A program made the translations under genes and the position numbers. 64,000 nt of DNA from a virus, in the IMG/VR virus record IMGVR_UViG_3300042349_000541, positions 1-64,000 of that record. One strand, written 5' to 3'. How positions within the stretch are numbered: position 1 is the stretch's first letter; each line of letters starts with the position of its first letter. The notes beneath the pieces were generated by a model that was not told where the DNA came from, ran no database searches, and was given only the letters and a program-made list of their open reading frames with translations. Positions 8,167 through 19,800 of this stretch are shown here, piece by piece.

Positions 8167-9208
8167 ATATGTTTCCTCTTATTTTTAATAAAGACGCTTG
8201 GATAGTACCGTTATATAGAAAATATTCTATGTTAAAGTCTTCGTATAAATCTATTAGTTTTTTTACTTCTCTAAACTGACTAACCGATACAGTGGCTGTT
8301 GGATATCTCATTCCGGATATTCGAAAATCGACTGCAAAAGTCATGTATATTTTATTGTTAAAATATTGAAGTCTTATTGCGGGCCTGAGCATATATATAT
8401 TTAATGCCGATAGAAGTTCTTCTTCACCTATCAAACTGGCTGATGCGGGAAAATACATATAAAAAGCTTTACCGTCGTTTTCATTATAAACACCGTCTGT
8501 AGGTATATCCGGGTAATTTTCATCGTATTTTTGACATGCACTTGTGTCTAAACCAAATTTTGCAAAAATAGTTGTCTCGGAATTATTATAATCAAATACA
8601 ACATTAGAATTGTTGGTCTCATTGTACTGCGGACTGATATCAAGTAAAAACTTTTTTTCTTTGAAACCGGCGATTTCACGAGCAGGAAAGTTTATATCTA
8701 AGGATACGCCTTTGATCGGCGGAAGTTTATTATATCTTTCCATGAAAAAATTTGTAATATCTTTAATGTAACAGTTTTTATTTATTTCTCCAAAATTAGC
8801 TGTCACCTTTAGTTCGCCAGATTTATTTATACTATCTCCGCAAAAAGTTACATCTCCAAAATAAGCAGGATTAAGATTAGTCCGTGTCAAGTCTATATTA
8901 AACCAGTTGATGAGTGGAAGTGCCGGTACTCCAAAACTAAAACTTGTGGGTGCTGTATAAACCATTTTATTTGTTTTTGAACAACAGCAAAATTGTGTAA
9001 GTTTCGAGTTTCCTCTGTCAATAAAAGATTCGCCTGTAGCGTATTTACGTATAACATCAATTTCTGCTGTAAAACTTGATTCATTTCTATATGTTGTTCT
9101 TACGATAACTGGTTGACACGTAGGACAATCAGCAGTTTTTTCTTCTGGGCAATAATCTAAATATTCGTTAGATCTTTTAATTGTTTTGCAAGTAGTTTCT
9201 TTTAACAT
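8159..9208 (-). CDS. Tail-region protein, unknown (349 aa)
   Basis: A Cys-containing beta-rich protein with a CxxC pair near the N-terminus ('ADCPTCQP'), a CCC triplet and many Tyr/Phe/Asn residues. I prefer ATG 9208, which lies 9 bases after the upstream stop. A longer reading from TTG 9283 would overlap the upstream gene by 67 bases without a ribosome site. Position at the distal end of the tail block suggests a minor tail or host-contact protein. Confidence 0.6.
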   Translation of the reverse strand: MLKETTCKTIKRSNEYLDYCPEEKTADCPTCQPVIVRTTYRNESSFTAEIDVIRKYATGESFIDRGNSKLTQFCCCSKTNKMVYTAPTSFSFGVPALPLINWFNIDLTRTNLNPAYFGDVTFCGDSINKSGELKVTANFGEINKNCYIKDITNFFMERYNKLPPIKGVSLDINFPAREIAGFKEKKFLLDISPQYNETNNSNVVFDYNNSETTIFAKFGLDTSACQKYDENYPDIPTDGVYNENDGKAFYMYFPASASLIGEEELLSALNIYMLRPAIRLQYFNNKIYMTFAVDFRISGMRYPTATVSVSQFREVKKLIDLYEDFNIEYFLYNGTIQASLLKIRGNIYA

Positions 9209-9216
9209 TAGATATC

Positions 9217-10167
9217 TTAAATATTTGGCTCGTGAGTAAATCCTTCCCCTGCCGGGTTTTGAAAATTTCTTCTTAATTGACAATAGCTACGATATTCTTT
9301 TTCTTTATAATTATAAAATATTTTGTCGGGATAAGTATTTTCAGTCATTTCTGTATAATATGTTGGATCAACAAGTAATCCGTTAGGTTCGTTTCCAGTA
9401 TATACTATTAAAAATCCTGTATATTTAGTTGTGACTTTACAGCAACCGCTTACTTCAAATCCCTGCAATGTTTTACATGACGAAGAATAATATATTATTC
9501 TTGATTGAGTATCGCATTCGGGAAGTAAAACACCAGTTCCCTGTGATTCACTTCCTGCAATTCCTCCCTCTACATCTAATGTAGAGCACAAGACAACTTC
9601 GTTTTTCCAGTCCAAGTCTGCTGCGTATCTGTCTAAATGTTCCGATATATCCGTGGCGTTTGAATTATGTAGTTCAGTAAATTTTGTATCATTAAAACTT
9701 TGAGGGGCTTGAACTTCGTTTGTTGCTACAACTATTTGTTCGTCTTTATAATTTAAAGCTATTGACCAAGGATCTAATCTTTCGTCGGGTATTTCTATAA
9801 TTAATATATTGTTTTCTTGCAATATCTTTCCGTATTTAGCAAACATGGGCTGATAAAAGCGAATGTCGCTACCTCTATATATTGTAAAATCAGAAATAAC
9901 AGATGCCGGATTAAATTTAATTCTAATTTTTCTATTTGCATAAGTTTTTCTAACTGCAATTGGCGGAACTAAACCTGTATTATCACCTTGGGTATAGTAG
10001 TAGTAAGCAGTCCCGTCTCCCACGTAAAAATATTCAAAACAACCCATGCTTGAAATAGTTTTATTTACAGGCAGGGTGACTTTATTACCGAATAGTTCTA
10101 TATCTATAGTTTTCAGTAATCTATCACAAGTACAAACACTTTTATCGCAGCATTTACAATTTGACAT
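9217..10167 (-). CDS. Tail-region protein with N-terminal cysteine cluster (316 aa)
   Basis: It starts 'MSNCKCCDKSVCTC', five cysteines in the first 14 residues that could bind metal or form cross-links. The rest is beta-rich and contains aromatic loops and a 'SGCCKVTTKYTGFLIVY' segment. It shares the Cys-rich style of its two downstream neighbours, so these three may assemble together. It begins right after the stop of the large tail protein. No known family recognised. Confidence 0.55.
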   Translation of the reverse strand: MSNCKCCDKSVCTCDRLLKTIDIELFGNKVTLPVNKTISSMGCFEYFYVGDGTAYYYYTQGDNTGLVPPIAVRKTYANRKIRIKFNPASVISDFTIYRGSDIRFYQPMFAKYGKILQENNILIIEIPDERLDPWSIALNYKDEQIVVATNEVQAPQSFNDTKFTELHNSNATDISEHLDRYAADLDWKNEVVLCSTLDVEGGIAGSESQGTGVLLPECDTQSRIIYYSSSCKTLQGFEVSGCCKVTTKYTGFLIVYTGNEPNGLLVDPTYYTEMTENTYPDKIFYNYKEKEYRSYCQLRRNFQNPAGEGFTHEPNI

Positions 10168-10168
10168 T

Positions 10169-13100
10169 TTAGCAAGAATAATTAATTATTCTCCATTCGT
10201 AATTAATTCTGTTACATAAAACATACGTACCTTTTTTAAGCGATAGCGAGGTGTCTCTATTCATTCCGACAATAGTTTCTCCGCTTTCGGTAATTTTATT
10301 ATCTAGTTTTGCACCTTCTGATTCTATATAATGAGAAGATCTAGCTATATTTACCACGAATTGCTCGGGAGTATCAAAAGATTCTGGAGCATTTAAATCT
10401 TCCGATAAAAAACCTTCTATAAAATCGAAGCCGCTACCCCAAGTTTTTCTTTCTTCATCCCATCTTAAATCAACTGGACCAGTTTTCCATAAATGTCTTT
10501 TCCTTCCGATTTCTTCCAACTGATTAAAGCGGTCCTCAACGTCTCCTGACGAATCGTAGGGTGCAGCCTTACCGTCAAGACCCATTCCCCATCCCGACAG
10601 CATCAGCGGGCCTCTAAGACCCATAGAACGAACCACATCCGGCTTAGCATCCTGATTGTTTAAATTCATGTCTAAATCGGGAGTAACTTCTTCTCCGTGT
10701 ACGACTAAAGTAAAATCGTTTTCTGTGAAATAGTAGGGATCATAATTATCAGAATTTGGAGCTTTAAAGTTGGCATCTGCTTCTGACTTTTGTAATTCAG
10801 GTCCAGATACAATTAGTGTTTTTTCTTTTCTAGATCCTACTGGTGTTAATATTTGTTCCATAGAACAACCATAACTATTGCTAAAATCTCTATTGATAGC
10901 AGCCACTTGATTTTGTGGTACTCCACAATTTACAACAGTTCTTTTCTTTTCGGTTTTTGGGTCTACAGCTTCTTCGCCATTCTCCGTAGCAAGCAAATTA
11001 ATGTTTTCTGGAGGATTTTCACCCTCGGGCTGTTCTGGCTGTTCTGGTTCCTTTTTTTTCTCTTCGTCTTTAGCTATGTTCGCAACTGGAAAATTAATAC
11101 CAGCATTTAAAGCCATTAAATGTTTAAGTCCCTTGCCGTAAAAACTGTCCTTGTATGGTGGTGCCGAAAAAGGCCGAAGTTCCATTTTGCTTCGCATATT
11201 CTGCATAAATGCTATAGCACTTTTATTTATAAGTGCAAATCTATCGGCGTTATATTTAGCGAGCTTGCCGAACTGCGGAGTCCAAGTATTGAAGGAGTAG
11301 GATGTAGTAATTCCTCCAGTGCTGTAATTAACAGACATTCCTGTTATGTACGGTCCCGATTGTAAAAATCTATCCGCCAGATTAGACTCGGGCATACCAT
11401 AAGTTTCTACACTTCCGGTTTCTCTTCCGCTAACTTCGGCATTAACAACTGCTGCATAGGTAAGACCGACGTTGTTCATATTTGATATGCCACCGTAAGT
11501 TTCAGGAGTTAAAGATTCTTCCAGAATAAATTCGGCTTTACCGTTTTTAGCCTTGTAATTCCACCACGGACCCCATCTATATCTTGTGCTTTGCTGAGGT
11601 ATTCCTATTTGCATTGGTGCGACTCTTGCTGGTGCTATACCATAATTTGTAGTTCCAGATTCCGCCGTTAAAGCAAATAAAGGTTGTAAATCTTGAAAGC
11701 TATATCCGAAATAAATATTAAGTAACCAAGCAAGTCCGTTGCTTTGTGTTGTGTACTGGTCTATATGGTTAACAGCCTGAACTTCCGCAACGCAGGACGG
11801 GCCGTTGGCTCTCCATGTTATATCCTTCTCCAGATTAATAACCGACGCTATCGCTCCTGTAGAAGTAAAAGAATAACCATTACCAAGATTCGTGTAGTCC
11901 TTGTTAAATTTATCATAGTTCCAAGAAGCAGTCGGTTTTAATCTTCCTTCGCCATCGTAAAAAGATATGTCTTGGAATCCTGAGTTTTCCGACCAAGCAG
12001 CATCGGATACTTCCCAACTATTAATGTATTGAAAATCAGTTAGCACGAACTTTAAGTTGTTTGCTATTCCGCCCGGCTCTTGCGGTAATGATACGAAATA
12101 TTTTCTGCCCCAATATTCTTCACCGGCACTTTTTATAGCATTATGTATTTTCTCCAAGTCTTCATACATAAACTTTCCGGCTGTTATCAGATTTTTTTGC
12201 TGAGCGTATTTAAAAGTAGAATCCATAAAATCAATTGCACTAATTTTGCCCGTGGCAATTCTATTTAAAACAAACTGGTCTATTCTAACGTTTGTAAATA
12301 GTGCATTTGCATATCTATCAATGATAGGGTTACGGCGACCCAAATACCTTCTTATAATGTGAAATAATATCCAGCTATCAAAAGAATGCATTGCACATCT
12401 AACCTCCATTATATCGGGAGGATAGCGTTCGCCATTATCTAGAATAATATTTTCACTATATTCTGGCTGTATGCTTTTTGTGCGACCCCATATTTGTCTT
12501 AGAGATATAGGACTAGCTCTATAATATCTTGTTGCCGGGCCTCCAACGACTATTTTTTGCGTAACAGCATCGTTAAGTTCTTTTCCTACATCGCCGCTTA
12601 CTAATTTTTGTTCTTTTTCAAATCTGTTAACTATCTGTTTTACTACTTCCGGGTCCGGAGGCATTGATTTGTCTATAACTTTAATTTTTATCTTAGCATC
12701 TTGAATTATGCCCGTGGTTATTTCTCCGTTTTTAGGTTCTACTGTTACGACATAATCATGCATAAATAAAGAGCAAACATCTTCTAGTATAGAAGATATT
12801 GTTTGAACCGGACCTTTGACACGATACATATGATAATTAGGAATAGAAAGTAATAATTTTTTTACTTCTGTTAAATCTAATTCGAACTTGGTGTCGCCAT
12901 AATTAATTCTTCCCCCGAATGGATGAGATCCTTTTGATATCTCTTCGAGTAAAACTAAGCAATCATATCCGGGAAAACCTAGTGAATTAACTCCTGATAA
13001 ACCAAAGCTTCCGCCGTAACTAAAATTTTCTTTTATCGCAAAAGGATTCCAGATATTATCGGCTTGATTGGTAAATGTTCCCATTCCGTAATAATTAGTT

Positions 13101-13420
13101 CCCTGAAATGTATCAAGAACAACTTGAACTCCATCTAAAGCTCTTGATGGTGATTCTAGTATAATATTATACTTATAACCATCTAACGATCTTTGTTGCG
13201 TGTATCTTTGGAATAAACCGGCGAATTTAAGCTCTCCTATTGACAAACCGACACATGTTCCCATTGAGGGAAAATTTTTACTGTAATCTTTTCCGCTTAA
13301 AGGTCCGTCTTGTTCATAGACAATATTCATCTGACACGTACTAGATTGGCTTCCCCAGCCGACATTGAATGAAGCATCTATTAATTCACCGTCAAATATT
13401 ATTACTGGGTTAATTTCCAT
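10169..13420 (-). CDS. Large tail tip / hub-like protein (1083 aa)
   Basis: I chose ATG 13420, where the upstream gene's stop and this start overlap as TAATG; the in-frame GTG at 13432 would add four residues. The N-terminal region ('VIIFDGELIDASFNVGWGSQ') is a two-layer beta domain, followed by a long mixed region with aromatic motifs and a charged, Pro/Glu-rich linker near residue 780 ('EKKKEPEQPEQPEGENPPEN'). Size and position downstream of the tape measure fit a tail tip or baseplate hub protein. No enzymatic motif was seen. Confidence 0.6.
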   Translation of the reverse strand: MEINPVIIFDGELIDASFNVGWGSQSSTCQMNIVYEQDGPLSGKDYSKNFPSMGTCVGLSIGELKFAGLFQRYTQQRSLDGYKYNIILESPSRALDGVQVVLDTFQGTNYYGMGTFTNQADNIWNPFAIKENFSYGGSFGLSGVNSLGFPGYDCLVLLEEISKGSHPFGGRINYGDTKFELDLTEVKKLLLSIPNYHMYRVKGPVQTISSILEDVCSLFMHDYVVTVEPKNGEITTGIIQDAKIKIKVIDKSMPPDPEVVKQIVNRFEKEQKLVSGDVGKELNDAVTQKIVVGGPATRYYRASPISLRQIWGRTKSIQPEYSENIILDNGERYPPDIMEVRCAMHSFDSWILFHIIRRYLGRRNPIIDRYANALFTNVRIDQFVLNRIATGKISAIDFMDSTFKYAQQKNLITAGKFMYEDLEKIHNAIKSAGEEYWGRKYFVSLPQEPGGIANNLKFVLTDFQYINSWEVSDAAWSENSGFQDISFYDGEGRLKPTASWNYDKFNKDYTNLGNGYSFTSTGAIASVINLEKDITWRANGPSCVAEVQAVNHIDQYTTQSNGLAWLLNIYFGYSFQDLQPLFALTAESGTTNYGIAPARVAPMQIGIPQQSTRYRWGPWWNYKAKNGKAEFILEESLTPETYGGISNMNNVGLTYAAVVNAEVSGRETGSVETYGMPESNLADRFLQSGPYITGMSVNYSTGGITTSYSFNTWTPQFGKLAKYNADRFALINKSAIAFMQNMRSKMELRPFSAPPYKDSFYGKGLKHLMALNAGINFPVANIAKDEEKKKEPEQPEQPEGENPPENINLLATENGEEAVDPKTEKKRTVVNCGVPQNQVAAINRDFSNSYGCSMEQILTPVGSRKEKTLIVSGPELQKSEADANFKAPNSDNYDPYYFTENDFTLVVHGEEVTPDLDMNLNNQDAKPDVVRSMGLRGPLMLSGWGMGLDGKAAPYDSSGDVEDRFNQLEEIGRKRHLWKTGPVDLRWDEERKTWGSGFDFIEGFLSEDLNAPESFDTPEQFVVNIARSSHYIESEGAKLDNKITESGETIVGMNRDTSLSLKKGTYVLCNRINYEWRIINYSC

Positions 13421-14937
13421 TAGTATATCCACTCCACGCTTAAGCTATAATTTCCCGTTTGAGGTTCCCAGTTTTCAACATGACTTTGTATTGCTAAGTT
13501 TGGACCTACGGGAGCATATACAGCCACCACAGAATATCCATTAGGTTTACTTACTCTATTATTTTTAGACATTACTGCGTCCAACTGAACCGATCTTCTT
13601 CTTTCTTTACTTGTTTTCATGTTTTGAATAACAGGGCCGTTAGCCCGTGCTATTACAGGTATTATAGCAACAGTTTGAACCTGATACTGATCATTATCAT
13701 AATTAATAGATATGTTTGTATTTTTAGCACCATTAATTAAAATAGGAAGATCATTATAAGAAAAACTGAAACTTATTGTTCCATTTTTATTATTCTTTCC
13801 AACAGTGCTTGATCTAACTACATTAGATAGTTGCCCGGAAACTCCAAGAGTTAAATAGTTAGACAGGGCAAAGCTATAAACATTACTCTTTACAGTTTGA
13901 AATGCGAGTTCGGCATTTTGTATTTTTCTTATGATAGTAGACGATGCGGGCGATTCGTCGTAACCAATTATACTTCCTTCTACCGTAATGCTTACCGTGT
14001 CGTTTTGGTCTATTTCTATATTTACATCGATATCAATTGAAGCATTAGACCTAGATGTTGACCAAGTTTCCGTTACAGAGTATGATCCCTCCGAAATATT
14101 TATTTCGGGAATTCTTGTGTGATTGTAAGGAAGAAATGAATCTAGATTTGGTATCAAGCCGCTTGGGGAATTGCTTGCATACCTACCATTAAATTGATTT
14201 TCGATATCAACATTTGATAGCATCTCTTTTGTGATAGGGTCAAACGGAGATGTTTTTAATCTGGTATTAACCCATCTTTCTGCCTCTTTCCAAGCGGTAG
14301 ATGCAAAACCAGTTCCTCCCGAATTTCCCTTTCTTATGCCGGTCGCCGAAACAGTATGAGTAATAATATAATTTTTATATATGTCCCCCGTTATATTGTT
14401 GCCGATATAAGAAACATTGTCATCAAGTTCGTAGCCCCAATTTTCTTCAACAGAACTTAGTAAGTATCCTGTGTGATCAAAAGGCTGTAATGTTATACCG
14501 TCTCCGATAGAAGAATCTATATAAGCCTCAAAGCTTAATGAATATTCTGAATACAATATAGCGGAGCTATTTTCCGGTGATTCAGGAGTAGATACGCTTA
14601 ATAATCTAGCGTCACTAAAAATGATTTTTCCGGGTTTTCCACCGTAGGGAGCTATCTCAAGTTTTCCCGTAATACCCTTGCTGGTCTTAAGGTAATTTAT
14701 TCTTTCGGCCATCATACTGTTATAGCGAGATTGTCTTGCTCCTATATCAGTAATGTCTATCTCTGATGGTACTATAAAAGTTCCAGATATTGTTATTGTA
14801 TATTTACTATTAAGTATGCCGCCTTCGGAAGTAACGGAAGTAATGTCTTTTTGTATTCCATATTTCGGAAAAGCTCCTATAGAAGCATCGCCACCTAGCT
14901 GTATTGAACTAGCATTGTAAGGAGTGAAAGTTATCAT
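13420..14937 (-). CDS. Tail protein, beta-rich (505 aa)
   Basis: It begins 'MITFTPYNASSIQLGGDASIG' and is built of repeated beta-strand segments with Ser/Thr/Ile patterns ('YTITISGTFIVPSEIDI', 'SIDIDVNIEIDQNDTVSITVEG'). No membrane segment or catalytic motif is present. It is linked by TAATG overlaps to both neighbours, which indicates co-translation with the tip proteins. Likely a structural component of the distal tail. Confidence 0.6.
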   Translation of the reverse strand: MITFTPYNASSIQLGGDASIGAFPKYGIQKDITSVTSEGGILNSKYTITISGTFIVPSEIDITDIGARQSRYNSMMAERINYLKTSKGITGKLEIAPYGGKPGKIIFSDARLLSVSTPESPENSSAILYSEYSLSFEAYIDSSIGDGITLQPFDHTGYLLSSVEENWGYELDDNVSYIGNNITGDIYKNYIITHTVSATGIRKGNSGGTGFASTAWKEAERWVNTRLKTSPFDPITKEMLSNVDIENQFNGRYASNSPSGLIPNLDSFLPYNHTRIPEINISEGSYSVTETWSTSRSNASIDIDVNIEIDQNDTVSITVEGSIIGYDESPASSTIIRKIQNAELAFQTVKSNVYSFALSNYLTLGVSGQLSNVVRSSTVGKNNKNGTISFSFSYNDLPILINGAKNTNISINYDNDQYQVQTVAIIPVIARANGPVIQNMKTSKERRRSVQLDAVMSKNNRVSKPNGYSVVAVYAPVGPNLAIQSHVENWEPQTGNYSLSVEWIY

Positions 14938-16190
14938 TATTCGGAATATCCAAAAACATTAAGGGTTGCATTAGAAGATGGTAATTCGTGACACTTAGGC
15001 ATAACCAATGTGCAAGAATCTCCAGACCCAGAAACTCCGTCCGTATACAAAAACACATCCTTCAAAGTTTTTTCGCTATGCATATATAATCCTAATTCCT
15101 CTTCTTTTTCCTGTCCACTTCCTACTCCTTTTCTGAATAAAGTCAAATTCATAGGATTTGAAACATTACCAGAAACGGAAACGCAAAACAATGATATGTC
15201 GTCAGACTGAGACAATTGATTGTTCTGTATAAATATACTCAAATTTTCTTGTATATTTTTTGGTTGGTTGACAATGTTTAAACTTAAAGTGCCTGAAACG
15301 TCTGATTTATCTGGTCTGACTAAAACCAGCGGTACACTTCCCGATTCGCCTGCGACTATAGAAGATAAAAATAAGGTAGTGTCTTTGGTGTTAAATCCGC
15401 CCCCCGATACAGTCGCCCCGTAAGTAAATAACGTTGATGTATTAGAGAGTTTGTCGGGATCTATAGTTTTCAAATTTAACGGCAGAACATTGCGATTTCC
15501 AACTTCTATGTGAAAATTTAATCCGTTAGAAGTAGACACAACGCCTTCGGTAAAAAGTGTTGCGGGCCTAGCAAGCAGTTCGGGCGTTTTGTAAAATAGA
15601 TTTAGATTATTTATAGATCCAAAGTTTTTCAGAAAAAGTGTTGGGGTTTGGAGCTTAACTTCATCTTCTATTCGGGATATTTTGTTTATAGTCTTAGTGC
15701 TGTTAAGTCCATACTTTACATCAAATTTGCGATACACTAAAAGCATATCTTGAAGTATTAGCGGATTTGCCAAAGACTGATCTATTGCGTGTACAACATG
15801 TCCAAACGGAATATACGGCCTAATCTCGGAAAATTCTTCGGCTTCGGCAAACTCGAATGCGTCTCCATTAGTTTTGTATATTTTTTTATTCAATATTGTA
15901 TATATGATACCATTACAAATAGTAATATTGTTAATAAAATCAGGATCAGTTGATTCATGAATCGTAGAGTCTGTTAGAACAAAATTATGTGCAGATACTT
16001 CCTTTATCTTAAAGGCGGAATCTTTGTATGTTACATAGAATTTATTTCCGGCAACTTTTAATTCATAGCCATAAAAATTATTACTGCAATCATATGTATT
16101 GCCCGTATAAGATCTTGAGGATTGTGCGGTCCCGCTGGCGTTTGCAGTAAAAATTGCTCCGTGATAAGATTTTGTATATATTTTGGGCAT
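14937..16190 (-). CDS. Tail fibre-like protein with short L-F-I repeats (417 aa)
   Basis: From about residue 175 to the end the chain consists of short strand repeats of the type 'TLFLKNFG', 'TLFTEGV', 'TLFTYGA', 'TTLFLSSI', 'LSIFIQN', 'ISLFCVS', 'LTLFRKG', 'LGLYMHS', 'DVFLYTDG', spaced roughly 20-35 residues apart. The same repeat type occurs in the neighbouring 2,086-residue protein. Such modular beta repeats suit a host-contact fibre or spike. The N-terminal half looks like a beta-propeller or attachment domain. Function is inferred. Confidence 0.6.
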   Translation of the reverse strand: MPKIYTKSYHGAIFTANASGTAQSSRSYTGNTYDCSNNFYGYELKVAGNKFYVTYKDSAFKIKEVSAHNFVLTDSTIHESTDPDFINNITICNGIIYTILNKKIYKTNGDAFEFAEAEEFSEIRPYIPFGHVVHAIDQSLANPLILQDMLLVYRKFDVKYGLNSTKTINKISRIEDEVKLQTPTLFLKNFGSINNLNLFYKTPELLARPATLFTEGVVSTSNGLNFHIEVGNRNVLPLNLKTIDPDKLSNTSTLFTYGATVSGGGFNTKDTTLFLSSIVAGESGSVPLVLVRPDKSDVSGTLSLNIVNQPKNIQENLSIFIQNNQLSQSDDISLFCVSVSGNVSNPMNLTLFRKGVGSGQEKEEELGLYMHSEKTLKDVFLYTDGVSGSGDSCTLVMPKCHELPSSNATLNVFGYSE

Positions 16191-16193
16191 TTA

Positions 16194-16814
16194 TTAATCC
16201 TTTGGCAAATACTTAGGAACGCCATTTTCTAAAAGTATCTTGTGAGATTTGAACATGTCTTTAAGTCTTATCGATTTGTAGTAATATGCATTATCACTAG
16301 GTTTTTCTAAAAATTCCTCACATAAGAATCCGTTTTCGTCCACTTTGTAATACCTTATAGGTGTTTTCGGACCTTCTGTTTTTTTGTTTAGTTGACCAAA
16401 AATACAACACGACTTAAAACCTTCTTTTGAAGCATTTCTACCGATTTCTCCATCGCAAGCAGATTGGGAAATATTTTGATTTGGAATCGATAAAATTTTT
16501 TGCGTGCATGGCTTTATAGTTTTTTTTATAAAACTCTGTATATTATTTATTTCTTCTCCATCATAAAAAATTCTGTATTTTAATTCATAACCAGAAAATA
16601 CATTAATAGTGCTATCTATAACAATTGGATTACATGTTCCGGGATAGCATCCTAAAAAATCTACGTTTAAAGTCATGAAATAATCTATATACTTTTTTAT
16701 ACAAACTTTTAAATTATCAACTGTATCAAAAAATATAAATTTTACTATAACAAAATTATCTAGTATTTCATAGCTAATAAAATTATTTTCGTCAATATTG
16801 TATTTTTTAAACAT
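16194..16814 (-). CDS. Unknown tail-region protein (206 aa)
   Basis: The likely start is ATG 16814, one base after the upstream stop and 11 bases after GGAGGT, which sits inside the end of the upstream gene. A TTG at 16838 would give 8 more residues. The protein is Lys/Ile/Asn-rich with several cysteines ('GCYPGTCNPIVIDS', 'ACDGEIGRNASKEGFKSCCIFG'). It lies between two repeat-bearing fibre genes and may be an adaptor or assembly factor. Confidence 0.6.
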   Translation of the reverse strand: MFKKYNIDENNFISYEILDNFVIVKFIFFDTVDNLKVCIKKYIDYFMTLNVDFLGCYPGTCNPIVIDSTINVFSGYELKYRIFYDGEEINNIQSFIKKTIKPCTQKILSIPNQNISQSACDGEIGRNASKEGFKSCCIFGQLNKKTEGPKTPIRYYKVDENGFLCEEFLEKPSDNAYYYKSIRLKDMFKSHKILLENGVPKYLPKD

Positions 16815-16815
16815 T

Positions 16816-19800
16816 TTAGTTTGTGACCTCCATTCCAAAAGAGTCCAGTGTTTTTCCGGAATCGCTTAAATTTGTTACGCTAATAATTGATGCAGCAGTT
16901 TTTGAAGTTCCGTAACAACAAAAACTTACCCACTGATTGTTTGCAACAGAAAATGTAGTGCCAGATTCAGATATTTGCTGCCAAGGAGAAGAAGGAATAG
17001 TTGTTTGGTTTCCAGTGATTTCTGTATTAGTTACTCTGTACCATAATGTAGCATCCGGTGCTGTTACTGCTTCTGTCACTCTTAAGGTTATAGGTTCTTC
17101 TATTCCTGTTATTTGTTTGCTTGTTATCGTTCCATAACCAGAACTAATTAACCAGCTTATGTTGCCCCAATTAACAGCATTCGGTGTAAAATCTTCACTA
17201 GATAACCAAAACCTATTAAATAATGGTGCCGATATAAACATTTGGTCTGACCCCGTGATTTCTATCTTGTGTCCGAACGCAGACCTGTTAAAAGGCACGT
17301 AACCTTTTGTTATATTGTTTTCTATTATAGCTCTATCCGCAGAAAGAAAGTCTTTCATAAAAGATTGAGTGTCTATAGGATCATAGAAATCTTTTTGGCA
17401 TGAAACCAATATTGTGTCAGAACCACTTTCTTTTGTAAAAAATAATTTATTTTGATGAAACAGTAAGCTAAGCCCCATGCAGTTAGATAAAAATAAATCT
17501 TCGTTAAACCCAAGAAATGTTCTTGTTATTCGCCTTTTTATGTCTCCATTAATATCGAATATAGCAATCTCAAACATTCCTCCGGTTATATTTCCGAAAG
17601 CGTCAGCAATTTCTATATAATAAGAAATAGCTATATCTCCCCAAGAAGCTATTTTAATATCTTGAATATAAGAATCATTTATTATTATACCACTCGCTGG
17701 TAAATACGGAATTATGGCTTTTTGTAGTGAAACTTTTTTATTACTTAAAGAGTATATGTAAAATTTAGGTAAATTATTTTCAATTGCTCCTGCAACCAAA
17801 TTAGACTCGTTCCAATGAGTTAATGATTGATTGCGTCCGTATCTATAAAATTCATAATCCGAAGATATTTTGTCTAGTTCTATAGTTTTAGATTTAAGTC
17901 CGAAATCTTTTGTATTTTCTGAATAAACTTTATCAACTAAAGAGTTAGTCCCAATAATTAATTCCTCTCTAGGAAATGATAAATCAAAAGCTTGCGTATT
18001 CTTGGTTAAATTGCAAAAACTGCTTAATGCGTTATCGATACTATTGATAGGTTTTGGATTATATCCTATAAATAAAGTTGTGTTTTGTGATAATGCCTCG
18101 GGGGAATCTATAAAAAGATTTAGGTTTTGAGCAGGTTTTTGAAAACATACAAGAGTTGAATTATCGTATAACTGTTGTATATTGCTGGCTATATGTAAAT
18201 TTGCTGCGGCAAGAACGCTTGACGGCCCGCTAATATTTAAACTAATTGCTTCCGGTTTATTACCAGAAAGTTCTAAAGTAATATTTGAATCTTGTTTATA
18301 AGACCCAAACAAGAATAATTTCGGAGAATCGCAATTAGACGAAGTTACAAAAGTATGTGATCCGGGAAAGACTAAATTAACGGCACCACTATTTAATATC
18401 GGCCCCATTATAAATAATGTTGTTGTGGCCTGATCTTCTACAGTTTTTAAAAATATATTAGATTGCGAATCAATAAACTCGCCAATTTTTCTACTCCCTA
18501 ATGCATAAAGCGATATATTGTTATTTCTAACACCGGAAGGATCTTCTAGTACAACATTAGGTGCTTTAATAAATAATGTTGCGTTATTTTTATATACTGA
18601 TGGCCCCAAAAATAAACTTGTATTACCGTCTACGGATATACACCCCTTAGATTGTAAAGTAAAATCTCCGTAAACTCCATAAGAACCCAATGTAAATAAG
18701 TTTGCGGCATCGGTTTGTTTAAAATTAGATGCTATGTGTAAACTTAAATACTTAAGCTGATTCACATCAAAAGATTTTACAGAAGTGAAATGCCCGCCAG
18801 ATAACTTAGGGCTATAACTAAAACTATCTCCGTAAATATTATCAACCGAAAGAATGTTTATGCTATTAGATATATCTCCAAGGTTATTGCAATTTGTAGC
18901 AACAGAATCTGATGAGCCAGCAGCAAGTACCGACTTCATCATTCTTTCGCCTGAACAATATTCGTCACTGATATTTAAATGATAGGACAGTAACTTATCG
19001 TATGCACAATAATACGACCTGCTATCAAAACCACTGTTTGATAAATTAGCACTATGAAGCTTGAAATCCATCGAACGAAGAGAATAAAAAATATCAACGC
19101 CCGAAGCAGGAACTGAGTAATTTTTATCTTCTATAACTATTCCAAATATCATCGTGTTGTTTATCTGAACCGATGGGTTGTATGTAGCTTTAGTATTATC
19201 AGATAATATTAGTGACTGACCGTTACTTAGGAGTGTTGTTGATTGTAACTGGCTACCATTCAGGGTATATTCTTGAATGATTGAAGCAGGAACTTCAAAA
19301 GTATAAGTTGTTAAGTTTCCTAGGGTAATATAATTTTTTGTATAAAATACCTTGTCGGGATTTTTAGATAATGCCCCGGCGGTAAATATTGTTTCCCCCG
19401 AAGGATCTGTATCGCTTAAAAGTAAATCCGCTGAAGTTTGAGAGCAATTATAAGTAAATTTATTTACGTATTCAGCATTTACATTTAATCTTGGATCTTT
19501 CTTGTAAAATTTTAAACCTATATCTTTAGGAAAACTAAAGCTAGAAGATTCAATAGTTAATGTTATTACGGCTTTTGTGTTAACAGTGTTTCCACTGTTT
19601 TTTGGTATGGAAAGAAAAAATACAGGAGTTGTGAATTGTACCTCCCCGCCATCACTGCCATAAGCCGTTGCTATAGTGCTTGATTCGTTGTATTTGTACA
19701 GGCTACCGTACTTAGTATGATAAAAGTTGCAGGACTCATTTAAAAGCCCGCGATTGTAATTAGCATAAAAAATTTCGTCGAATTTGAAATACGGTTGACA

